From Hyalella azteca (Eukaryota > Arthropoda > Malacostraca > Amphipoda > Hyalellidae), in the NCBI RefSeq assembly GCF_000764305.2, contig NW_025944985.1:76341-140340 (forward strand): a DNA stretch of 64,000 nucleotides, written 5' to 3'. The position numbers and the translations under genes are program-made. Numbering within the stretch: the stretch's first letter is position 1; the number at the start of each line of letters is the position of its first letter. Of the stretch, positions 41,200 to 53,414 are shown in pieces. The notes under the pieces are model-generated. The model saw only the letters and a list, made by a program, of their open reading frames with translations, did no database searches and was not told where the DNA came from.

Positions 41200-44100
41200 A
41201 TGAAACCAGAGTTCGGAGCGGATTTAAGCAACGTGTTACTACGGCAATCGCAGATCATCCACACAAGGATGGCTGGCAGAGCGGTCATCCGTGTGGTCAA
41301 CAGATGTAACGAAGCCATGGAAGACAGCAACCTTAGTAAGTTCCGTACAAATATTTTAAATCAGCTTTTCGCGGTGTGGAGTTTAAATTAGAATAACATT
41401 TGCAGATTTGACTATCGCAATCAAATTTTCGTACGAATCTCTATTGACCAAGACTAACAATTCCTGTCTCGTGGTGGGGAGTTTAAGTTTGAATAATGTT
41501 TGCTGATTTGACTATCACAATCATATTTTCGTACGAATATCTAATGACCAAGACTACAATTCCTGTGTAATCGATATCAGATAAAATAAATTTTCCGGAT
41601 CATTGGCAAAAATGGAAGCATGTCATCCTCGTATCCACGCTACGAAATTTTCCCTAACGCGATCCATGTTCTCCGTGCTTTTCTTCACGTGAAACTTTCA
41701 AATTTCAAGTGGATAACTGGAGAAGCCTTTTACTCGTAGTGACAGATTGTGCCTATGAAAACATTGTAATTCTTCTATCATTCATAGCGGTAGCTGCGCC
41801 GCACTCGCCAACCCCAAGCTCTGTATAGTTCTTACCATAATTAAATGATGGGAGAAAATTACTTAAAAATTATGCCTCTGACGAATAGTTCTTTTCCGGA
41901 AATTAGGTCATGAAGGAGGAGTGCGCGATTTACCTACTTGTTTTAGACCTCTTATGTAATGTGGAAAACCTGATCGTGACAGTTTCATGCGTCATAATTT
42001 TTTTACAGTAATCACTATTACATAATATAATATATAATTCATATATATTACTAGTCATGAAACTTACCTTTTCGAAATTGAAACCGAAACTGACGTTGTG
42101 ATCGGAATTCTCTGGTCTTCAGCTAGTTTTTTTGTAAGGACGCATAATTAAAAAGCTGCACATGACTCAAACTTTCGGTTCTACCAACTTTTGACTTGTT
42201 CTCAAAGTATTTCAGTGACGGTTCTTGCGTAACCAACTGTAAATTGGTTTTCAGTTTCATGTCCGTTATTCCTTACTTTAATTGCATTAACTGTTGAAAG
42301 TGATGCAACTCACATTTAAGGTCTCTATAATTATTAAAAATGTGACCATTTTGAAGTTTTTTAATTAGTATATAAGTACTAGCCTAAAAAATTCGAAGCA
42401 AATTGTTTCGACAGATTGAATTCGATTCCCCAGGTTAGATGGTTAATGACACAGTGCCGTCTCCTATCACCGCCTCGTGTATTAACACGTATCCACAATA
42501 TTATGCTCTCGTAACTCAGAATTGCTGTGTGCATTTCTCTGCCTATTTCTGTTCATAATTAACTCCAATGTTGATTAACAATTACGTTGGAAGTGAAAGT
42601 TTAGTAAGAGGCTTTCATTATGACCTGCGCATTACAAAAAAGACACTTCAGGCGCTCGTGATTTATTCAATTCTTGTTTAATGTGCAAATGGCTGGAAAT
42701 TTGAATAAAGTCGACGGCTCCAGTTCCCTGTTACTGAACAGAAAATTTAGAAATAACGAATTTATACCTGTATTCATGACTGGATAAAAAAAATAGTCGT
42801 CTGCTAGTACTTTCATCTTATGTGTTGTGATTCTTCAATCAAAAAGCATATAAGTTGGCATGATTCTTCAATCTCCTTCCCGGAAGATAATTTTACTTTC
42901 AAGGCTTGAGGCGAGCAGTTGCATAATAACAGATGCATCTGCTATGATTACTTGAAGTGTAAAGAGAGAGGGAAAGTCAAGAGTAGTGAGGTAACAGCGT
43001 CAGCTGGTTGGATGCGTGTAGCTCGTCGTACTCCGCCAACTTCAACGCTCTGTTTACTTTTTGATTAGACGCATGCGCGCGTGCTGTTGCGTGCAACCAA
43101 TGATTAGGATTGTACTTTACCGACATACATGCGGATTAAAAACAGGCATTATTAACGTAAGATTACAAGTGAGATGAACCAAATAAAATTTGATGTGGGA
43201 GGAATAACGAACGAAAGAATGGAAGATGTGGGAATAACACAAGATTTGAACCGACGGGAATGACGATAACCTAAAGGTCATTTAGTTTAACTTGGTGACC
43301 GCAAAGGTACTTCGATGTCCTCTTCTGTTGCTCATTTGTGTATTTTATGCATTTATATTAAATCGGAAATTTTTCCTACGCTTAATCTTTCCAATCGCTC
43401 GGTAAAGCCTATTATGCAATCGAGATAATCGATATTATAGCAAATTGCACGATCATCGTGCGATCTAAGATCAATATTTTCGCTATTATGGACGTTTTAT
43501 TAGGAGGGAATCTGCTGACGCGGGATGTCGGAACTTTCTTTTCCCGACTTCGAAGGTGAGTTGCTCAAAGTTGTTTCTCCCCTTGGACTAATTTCTTCCC
43601 TCCACAGTACCTTTTCTTGAACCATCCGGCCGCCCCGCACTAAATGTCACGGGTAAAAATACCGCCACTTGACGTACGTAGTTCTTTGTTCAGATGCTGT
43701 CAGGCTCTGCGTCGTGTCATCGATTTGCAGGAGTTCAGAGGCTGCTTGGGTATTCCTATCTCGACACGGTATTAGCTGCAGTAGCATCAGCTGCCAAAAT
43801 TTGTACAACAGACTTTGAGAACCGCGTACTCTGTCATTTGTAGTTGGTTCGATTTAAACCTTTCCTACTTCTTGGAGTCCAAGATAAGTAGACGAGACAA
43901 TGGACCGCGGGCCTTTTTTAAAGCCTATTTTTTTCTGATACGTATGCGGTTTAGTTTGTTTAAAATTTGTTTCTGGGAATAAATTGGAGCATGGAAGTTC
44001 TTGAAATGCGCTACGATCTAAGCGGCGTTATTATTTGTTATAGAGTTAGCTTATCTCTACTAAATACTGATTGTACCTGAGGGATTGTACTTGGGGCGCT

Positions 44101-47100
44101 ACCAGTGTCGCTGAAACCATGGCAAGGGAATGTGCTGCTGTGATAGCTCGCTGTTTGAGTGCCCAGGAAAATAATGGCCATCTTGGTAGGTCAGGGAAAG
44201 TGGATACTTTCATGAGAGTTCAATAATTATTGAAGACGAAATGTGTCGCTTGGTCGATTTAAGAAAAAATCGTGTCACTATTTAAGAGATTCTTCGGCAT
44301 TATAGCAGTTTTCCTTGAAAACGTGCAGCGAGTTTAGGGTACCGAAGGGCTTGCCAAACTCGCCGCGGTTGGTCCTGTTTTAGCCGAGGCAGTAACCGGG
44401 CACATCTTTGCTGGTCTTCCCGATCAGCTGCCGAGTGCGTAGTGGTCGCCTGAGCGAGCGAGTTCAATGAGCTCATAATCAGAAACGGATTAGCAGGCTT
44501 TTAATTACCTAATTGTCGTGCATAATGCCAAAAATTTTTGGTATGAGATCAGTTCTTTAAATTGTTGGATAGAGCTCCTCATGACTCGTAGGTGATTTCA
44601 TTGCTCTGGAAAATTTAGAATTAAATTTAGGCAACTTAAGAAAAAAATAACTTTAAAATGCTGAAACGTCGAGTTGATGGATGCATAAAATGACCTCCTA
44701 TGTTGATAATTTTGAAAGTCGTTTATTCTCAAACGAAATGTTACAGTGCGCAGAACCATTCCTAGAGTAGAGCACAGAATATAACCTAATATATACGTAA
44801 CCCTGCCGGCGGCTATTCCAAGAAGCTCTTTACGCTCCCTCAAGGCAGCAGCCGTAGAACCTTGCGCATAGCGTTGTGAAGCAAGTGCAACTTGCATCAG
44901 CTTGCTGTACAGTGACTTCAAAAAGAGAACCTTGCAGCGCACATTGGCTACAAAAAGAGCAATTTGCTGTGCAGTGGCTCCAAAATGAGTACCCCACTGC
45001 ACATTTCTTATGCGGAAGCTTTATATTTTAATGCATGTACTAGCCGTGTTCATAGTCTCCTAGTTACCTTAGTTTAGCCCGCGAGTCCCATGATAAATCA
45101 TTGACGTCTGTACTTTAAATTAAGCTGTTTTATATGCTTTACTATACACTGTTTACCAGTGGCCGACGTGCACGGACCTGCCGTCCTAACCTTGCGACGA
45201 GTAATAATAAGCAACAGAATATCCTTCATACGCGTAACCTTCAAACCTCCGTCGGCAGTCCACTTCTTTACCTCTGGCTTCAATATTTTGGTATTAAGTC
45301 TAACTACCGTCATTGCCGATTAACTCGCCACATCGCTTGAGTCGCCGTCCTTCCATAGAAACGATCTATTTTATAAACGATTTTATACTTACATTTTCTG
45401 AACCACAGCTTTCTGGCGTGATCCAAACAGCTTCGTAGACATCATGTGGTTATCGAACCCTACAAATCATAGTTCTGACCAATATTATACAGTTTTTACT
45501 GACGAGTGGCGACGTATGAGAAGGTTCGGCGACTTTGGTCATTGACGGTACTCCAATTAGAAATGTATAAAAATCGCGCAAGTTTTCGGTATAATTTTAG
45601 TGTTTACTGTCTGTTCTTAACCGTTTTTACGCTCGTTCAACAGATTGTGGACTGTTAGTAAATCCTAAAACGCTGTTAGTAAAACCTGATACGCTTCTGC
45701 AAATAGTACGATTGGTTTCTTTATCACTATTACAGTCATTTTATTAATCTTATTTTCATCATCATTGATAGCGGCAAAATGATCATTCAATATGCGTTCC
45801 GTGCGCCTAATTATCTATACACATTTCATGAAATTTGCTTTTGATTCTCTCTTGGACGTGAAATCCTTGGCTGGAAGTTTCATTTTTTTTGATTACTCAT
45901 TCCTGCACTTCGTTTATTAGCATGAAGTTCTTTACTGAAGGCATAAAATTATACATAGGTGGAGTGATGTTACAAAAAAATCTAGTAAAAACCAACTACA
46001 ATTCTCATTTGCTTCACTTAGTTTGATCGTAATCACAGTCTAGTTTTTGCGGGAGTCACGCGTGTGAAGCTCGTGTCACAGCTCATGGTCAGGAGGAGGG
46101 AGTCCTTGAGACGCTCTATCCCATCCTCGATGCTCGGTCCGTTACTCTTCGACTTGTAGGAGAATGCGTTCAGAAATTGTCTAGTGAATAAGGGACGAAT
46201 GCAAGTTGGTTGTTTTGAACTTCCCTGGCATTTACGTGATTTTCGTAAAGTTTATGATTTGATTTAGTTAACTGGCTTGTGCCATTAATTGTATTAGTAC
46301 GGTCGAGTTAATCGGTATATAAAAACAACTTGTACCCTTACACCGTAGAATATTATTGCACTTCTTTCCTGTAGCAAAAAGTATCACTTATATTCGTTCC
46401 GTGGCGCAGTGCTGCTGAAAGAGTTACGTTGCGTATGGGCAGAGCATAAAGACGAAACCTTCTACCCTCCTTCATCCCTGCCTCCTCTTTACCAAGGTCC
46501 TACCTTGGTCATCCCAGGGCCAACTGCAGTCCCGAACAGCTGGCCCGTCTGGTCCTTAAAACGATATTGCGTCGCTTGGAATTGTTGCAGCAGTCCCCTT
46601 GCTGCCATGATCTACATTATTAGATCAAATAAATATATACATATATCAGAATGGATCATCTTTGCTCATTACTAACACCTGTAGGTTTCGCGTTTCAATT
46701 TTTCTATCGTCGTACGAATATGTTGAAAATCAGACCCCACATGTTCAAAGGCTCTCGTGTATATATGTAACGGGTAATATAAAAATGAGTTATGTTTGTT
46801 TGTAGGCTTGACATTTGTCGAATAGTTAAATGAAGCGTTTCATTCGCTGAATATCTGTGAAATCTGAAGTGAACTGACTAACCTCAATGATGATTGAATA
46901 TTGACTACTTAAGATCATGCATCGGAGGTACGTGTCCCGCGATGCCGTGTTGGAACATTCAGTTTGAGCTTTTGATGCGATGTGCTATGATATTAGCACA
47001 GCATGTAAGAATATACTGAAGCGTGTATTACTTGTGAAACGTTGTCGAGCAGTTTTAGATGGCCATTAATTGTATATACCGAGGCTTGAATAATGTTAAT

Positions 47101-50100
47101 GTAACGAAAGCAGCATGCATCACTACCTCGCGATGTCGAGTGTTTCAACTGATGCAAAACGAAAACGGTGAACGCAAGTGTGATTCAAGTCAGAGAGAAA
47201 ATGAGATATCGTTTGCACGGCAATGCAGATGATTGTGAAAGTGTAAAAGAGATCAAATAAAATTACATAAACCAGTATGTTGATGTCACTTGTTTGCTTA
47301 AATCGAAAGTTAACTAAAAATTTAAAAGCAAAGAATAATCCACAAATATTTCATATCTTTATAGAAAACATTTCGGAGTCCAGCTCCATCGTCAGTTCGT
47401 AGAATCAGTAAAACGTGGTAAAGGGAACAGTGAATATGTTCAACCAGTATGTTCTTAAGTTCAAAGCATGTATGACTATTAAATGACAGTTTTTGATAAT
47501 TGGAGTTAGCGAACAGATCGAGTTCTCTTAATTAAGTCGGGGATCATGAATAATTTATTTGGATTTGGAATATAAATTAATTACGCATTTACTTCCATTA
47601 TATTTCACTCTGAAAAGTTTAGATGTTGAAAATTACATTTTACTGCCTTGTACAGTCAGCAATACGATTGAAATGTGTCTTCTCCATTTGAAGTTCGTAA
47701 TGGTCGGTTGACAAGTCGGCTTTGTGCGCGGTGTTGGTTTTACTTCGCTCACGCAGTTCGAGGTTGCGGTTATGTTTTCCTTTGGAAACTTTCCCAGACT
47801 TCGGTCGGTTGGAGGCCTTGGATCCTGGAGTGGAGCAATCGCTCTTTGTGTTGCGATGCTTCTTTTCAATAGATCGGCTGCAAACGCAGCCTTCGTGCTC
47901 AGTGCAATGAACATAAGTTGCGGGTTACTCACAAGTACCTATAGGTAAAATTTTGCAAATCACGTTTCGTTTTGATTGATCACCAGCATGATTTTCCGGG
48001 ATTCTTTCTTGAAATTTCATAATATTAATTTATATTTTTTGAAGTATTTTTCACTCACTATATTTCCTGAGCAAACTGAATTTTGTTTAATCAATCAACA
48101 GTAGATTAAACACAAAGGGTCCAAAGATCATGGGTCCAAAGCTAAGAACAAACAGGTGCGCCTAGCTCGCGTTATCGTATGCATGCGCGTCATGTCCTTA
48201 TTCAGGCACTCCGCCCTGGGATGATGAACCGCGAGCAAAATTTTTTTCCCTTGTAAGCAAATTTCCTTACGCGATATTGCGTGTATAGACTTTCGAGTGT
48301 AAAGACTGAGGAGTCATGTATAGTGATTATCTTTACTGAAGAGATCTATTCACGTGAAATTTATAACCGCAAATTCTCCATTGACGTAAAATTTTCCCCA
48401 TTTTTCCGCGCGCATAACAAGCGAGTTGTTGTGTTACGACGTCTTCGTTTCATTTTCTAGAGAGTGAAGATTTCAATTTTTGATTGGAGGGTGGGGGTCG
48501 GAATGTTAACTGGTTGACATGACATCCATGATCACTTATGTCGCTGATGAACAGTTGACGAATTTCGGTAAACGCTTAACACATTTAGAATCAATCAACC
48601 TAGAAATAATTGGACTTTTATCCTCAACCATGTAAATTACTGAAATTAATATTTCACTATTCACTGTGATGGTTCTTCTAATCTTCATGCCTATTTAGAT
48701 ATGAAAATTATTAACGCGAAGGTTCGTTACATTTCAATACAATCAAATTACGGCCTCTTTTCCTAGCAAAATTCACTTAATTGTTGATTGTGCGTAGATT
48801 GTCACGAATTAAATATTCTTATACGGTTCCTCTGATATTTCCAGACGAAGGCATGACTACAATATCCATTTTGTCCTTTTTTCCGTATTTGTCTTTAATA
48901 TTTTTCGGTCGCAATTGAGCAAGAATAGTATTTTATTCATGTCTTTATTTTATGAGCTTAGCAAGTTCACATGCAGGACGTAGGTAGAGTCGAGGCCTGC
49001 TGATGATCAAGGATTTCCGGCCGTGTTCTCCGTACAACGATGTGTCAGCAGCGATTATTTTCCCTTCTTTGTTCCGTCGTGTGCACGATGCCTTTGTGCC
49101 TGAATTTGATTTATTGTACTCGCGGTTTACTGACAGAATTAGGGTACTTTTGATCCTTGTTATTATTGTGCTTGAATTACAGTAAGCTAGCGCAGCGATA
49201 ATTTGTATTTGATCTCTTAGATGAACTATCTGATGAAATTGACTCGTTTCTGCTGGCAACCGTAACACCAAAATTAAATAAGCATACAGTTTGTAATTGC
49301 TGAATGATTCCGGGAGTATTTAGATAGTGGTTAAAACTTATAGCTTGGACACCAGCAGCCTTAACGTGCTTGTCTCTTTGTTATAATTAATATAAACTCT
49401 GATAATGAATACAAATCTCCACCCTAATTCATTGATTTTTTGTCCAGATTTATCAGAGTGTCAGCTGGTGACGGTGCCAGACGCCGTATACCACCTGCTA
49501 CGCAACACGACGCTCGTCTCCTGTAACCTCGCCTGCAACGTCATCTCCAAGATCTCCCCAAAATTCGCCACCAAGTTTTCCTGTATCACAGGTCCGTTCC
49601 GTTATATCTAGTGCAGATTTTTTATTAATTGTCATTTTTCAAATTAATTGTCTATTTCTGTCGCTTATATTGTGAAATTGTAAGACGATGATGCCAGTGC
49701 TTATTGTGTGTTTGATTTATTAAATCTAAAGCATGATGACGTTTTTCACTGTTCATGCTTGAAAATGCTTAGGAAATTGACTTCTTATGGTTTTGGAAAG
49801 GAATGCGTCATTAAAAGTGAAGGTATACTGACAAAATGTTTGCAAATGCAACGTATTTTATTACGCAACTGTTTTTTGAGGTGACAGCACAAATTTCCTC
49901 ATTTTGTGTGGAATTTCTTGAATTTTTCTAGAGGAGTTTCTAGAACTTTGTGTTGTGGTTTGCTCTTTAAACTTGATGGAAATCACCCACTTGCTATGTA
50001 TGGAAGTCTGAACTTTCGTGAATTCTTATTAACCTATGATATTTATTTCAGAATTGAACTTATCGAACAACAAAATGTCGAGGCTGCCTGACGAGATGTC

Positions 50101-50674
50101 CGAGTGCGGTCAGCTCGAGAAGCTGGACGTGAGCCACAACTCTTTCGTCGACATCCCGCAAGTGGTTTTCAGGCTTCCTAAGATCCGAGTCTTGCTTGTC
50201 AACAATAATTATATTATAGGTTTGTAGAAATACGTCTTCAAATTTATATTTATTATAGATAATAGTAAATGTGCTCGATTCAATTGCTATGAGGTTTGAT
50301 TTAAATGAACTCGATGAGTCATGGGTATACATCATATCTATGTATTTTCACGTTGTAAATGCTCACTTTGCTGGTTTAATTTTATAAAAATAGACAATAT
50401 TTAGAGCTTTTAGATGCAGAATATAATGTTAAATCGAATCAAAATACTCACGGGTCACAATTTTATAGTTTCTGAATGATGAGAATGAATAGGTTTGCAT
50501 TTGTTCACAGACGTTGACGTGAAGCAGCTACCGAAGGACAGCCCCATTGAGGAGGTGGACCTGAGAGAGAATCCTTTGCTGCCAGACTGCCACGAGATGC
50601 TATCCCAGGTCACGTCAGTTAAAGTTTTACTCTCACCAAGAGTTAAGGAAGATTGGGAAGACCTTGACGTATAG
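41200..50674 (+). CDS. LRRC20: LRRC20-like leucine-rich repeat protein, four coding exons
   Basis: Coding exons are 41200-41335, 49448-49591, 50052-50219 and 50511-50674. All introns are phase 1. The product is 203 aa from 41200, or 180 aa from the in-frame ATG at 41269 (ACAAGGATGG), which matches the start and about 184-aa length of vertebrate LRRC20. 41200 is the first ATG after the presumed transcription start, so both may be used. Order: a helical N-terminus (AGRAVIRVVNRCNEAMEDS), then repeats beginning LSECQLVTVPDAVYHLLRN, LVSCNLACNVISKISPKF, LNLSNNKMSRLPDEMSECGQ, LDVSHNSFVDIPQVVFRLPK, VLLVNNNYI and VDLRENPLLPDC. The tail is acidic (EDWEDLDV). There is no signal peptide or membrane segment, so it is probably cytosolic. 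The molecular role of LRRC20 is poorly known; none is assigned. Confidence 0.93.
41336..49447 (+). other. LRRC20-like gene intron 1: content
   Basis: An 8.1-kb intron from AACCTTA|GTAAGT to TTTTGTCCAG. It begins with a diverged 100-bp tandem duplication (41367-41565), contains a ~30-bp degenerate repeat at 44870-45005 and a GC-richer patch at 47640-47945 that is open in several frames. Nothing else is recognised. Confidence 0.65.
41367..41565 (+). repeat. 100-bp tandem duplication
   Basis: Copies at 41367-41466 and 41467-41565 share GATTTGACTATCGCAATCA/ATTTTCGTACGAATCTCTA/TTGACCAAGACTA with scattered substitutions. The first starts about 30 bp after the exon 1 donor but does not include it. 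Confidence 0.85.
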
Positions 50675-53414
50675 TTTCTTCTAACTGTTCTTAAGTCAAG
50701 GAGTATAAATTGTATCTATTAATAATCTTCCTAGATCTAATGGGCTGATGGATACGTTGATTGTATATAGCTATACGTAGCTGTGCTTGAATTGTTGGCT
50801 TACTGTAAACGATGGCTTGATATTAAAATTAGTTTCTGTTCACGTTAAAATGCGTAATATTTTGGTTTCTTGAAATTTATTTTGTTTTTCATGGATCCGG
50901 GACTTGTTAATTGCAACTAATTGTACACTTCGATTGAAATGCAAAATATACAGAAAGGATACGTCTCTATCAAGAATTGGCATGTATTATGAAAGACAAT
51001 CGTTTCTCCTATGAAAAACCTAAGAAGAAGCTATTTCGAGATGAATGAGCACGTGAACGGTAAAAAATCAACTATGTATATTTTTATAATGTTAGCCTTC
51101 CTGATGAAACCAGAATTTTAGGAATAGAAATTCAACAATTTCTATGAAGAACCTGCTTGCGATCAACACAAGCATGTGGGAGAACAGTTGTTCATTGAAG
51201 GAAACCCTGTTATTTTGCAGCTCAAAAGCTGGGTTGCGTGTGCATGATTTCTTCAGAGTTGTTTTATTCTGAGACGAGGTCCCGGGTATAAGAGGTGGCT
51301 TTTTCAAACAACTCTTGTGATTAGCTTTAAGTTGTACATAGTAACACCTCCTGGTATATCTTTCTTAGCGTGCACATGACTTCGACGAGGAGAATCCGTA
51401 CAACGAAAATTCTTTCGGTAATTATTTAAAAAAAATGACGAGAGGGAAACCAAAATGCGTTTTATTTTCGAGTTTATAATTAGAAAATTTAAGATTTAAA
51501 AACTATCAATATGATGTATATTGAATCTCGTACGCTATAATTGCTCTATGAATTTATTGCGATGGATGTTCTAATGAATGTTTAACTATTATCAGATATG
51601 CCATATTTTTCGTCTCAAAACTCTATCTGAATTTATTGAAGTATTAAATTTATAGTATTAGTTAATTTTATGGATTAGTAATAGAAAGATCTGTGCACGA
51701 ATAGAAGTGTGCCTTTTAGAACGATATCTACGCACACTTCTATAGCAGCTGCTTCCTATGGAAGTCCATCATCAATCCTGCCATGCTGTTTCTTCAAAAA
51801 TAATTTTTCGCTGCCGAAGATGTGACAATTTTTGTATTAAGTCCCAACGTTACCGATGCCACGAACTCCTCGTAATACTAAGTCTTACTTGTAAGATTTT
51901 GTATACTCTCAGCGGACTTATGCCTTGTTGTTTTTAAAAGTATGACGTAAGATTTGTTGATTTCTGCAAGTGTATAATGTCTCTTGACTTCGTTCTACGC
52001 AGAATGTTTGAACTCTTCTGACGTGGGCATTTGCTTGCTTACATCATGTGTTGGGACAAAGGCAGCAATATCTCCGCACAGAATTTATTTTTGAACTGGC
52101 AAATAAATGCTCAGTATATTTTCGTTCATCATCCTTACTCCAAGACAACTTTATTTACGTGTGACCAAAAAATCGAGATTAGGCCTATTCACTATGTGAG
52201 CCTTCACTTAGCCATCTCAGACATGATGTTTGTGTTAATCTATGTTATTTACGAGGTTTAGAGAAATTCCTGATCTTCAGGATACAAGTATGTCAAATTT
52301 CAATTGTGTTAGTAGGCAATTCTTCTTTATCAAATTCTCGGTGGTTACATTTTTTGAAAATTATGTGCTAATCGTTGTGATTAGACAGTTGAGTGATTAG
52401 AAAATCGTTGTGTCTAATCACAGTTGTGTGATTAGAAAATTTTTCTATTTGACGTTGGGGTGATTTGGTTTGCAGTCAATCTCGTGTTTTGAACTAAAAA
52501 ATGTCCAAAACTCACAACTGTTATAGTTTGTTATGATGTTAGTGTTAGGTGGAACATGAGGTAGCTATAAGCCGAGTGTAAAATCCTTTGTATTTCAGGC
52601 TGCGCTTCGTAGTTTTCTATTTTTGTAAGTTTTGTATATTTAAGGTAGACTCTGTTAATTTCTTGTTAACGGTTGCTCTTGAGTATTTTTTTTAACGAAC
52701 AACAATATTTTAACGTTAACTCTGTGTCATTGCAATCGCAATTAAATGATGTGTAAGAAATTTTTTTCAAGTACTTACCGTGTGTAAATTGCACACTAGC
52801 GAAATTTTAGGTAAAATAATTTATTTTTCAAATCTGAATGTAATTGATATTTCCTAGTCATTTCTCTGCATCGCTTATGAACTTATTATGTAAATTGTAA
52901 GTAATGAGAGCTGATCTAGGGAGAGAGGCTTGTGAGCCATTATAGTGAAATTTATAAAACTTTGCAAAAAAATATAAGCTTGGCGTCATTTTCCTTGACT
53001 ACATAGACGAGAAAACATGTTATTCATTTAATTATTATTAATATATCCAACTGCATTCTTGCGAAATCCGTTCTCTCGAACGAAGAATATCCGAACCACA
53101 AATTATTTAGTTAGCTATTCGTCGTTCGCTTCATTCTGCTGTATCGAACTTGCGAGCTCTTCAGTTTTCAGAGCATCTAATAATTAACAGAAAATTAATA
53201 TCGCCTATTGATAATATTTTCTCACATCACTTGCAGCGACAACCGCTCCTCATTTGCTTCAACATTCGGTTTTCACGATTCGAGGGGGCACTTACCGAGA
53301 GTTCCTAAATGCGCGTTTTGAATTTCATGAACACCGAGAATATATTTGGCTTTTAAAACAAAAAATTCAACATGAAGATTTTTGCTACTCATTCATCATA
53401 TAACTTTGATATTT
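50675..53414. other. Intergenic region between LRRC20-like and the Ig locus (convergent)
   Basis: AT-rich with no gene recognised. ORFs at 51092-51307 and 52031-52261 (71-76 codons) have no domain. The 3' UTRs of the two converging genes should lie here, but no poly(A) signal close to the LRRC20-like stop was found. Confidence 0.55.

Noticed and set aside
44598..45002. 134-codon minus-strand ORF
   Set aside because: Part of it lies on a degenerate ~30-bp repeat and no domain is seen; treated as chance.
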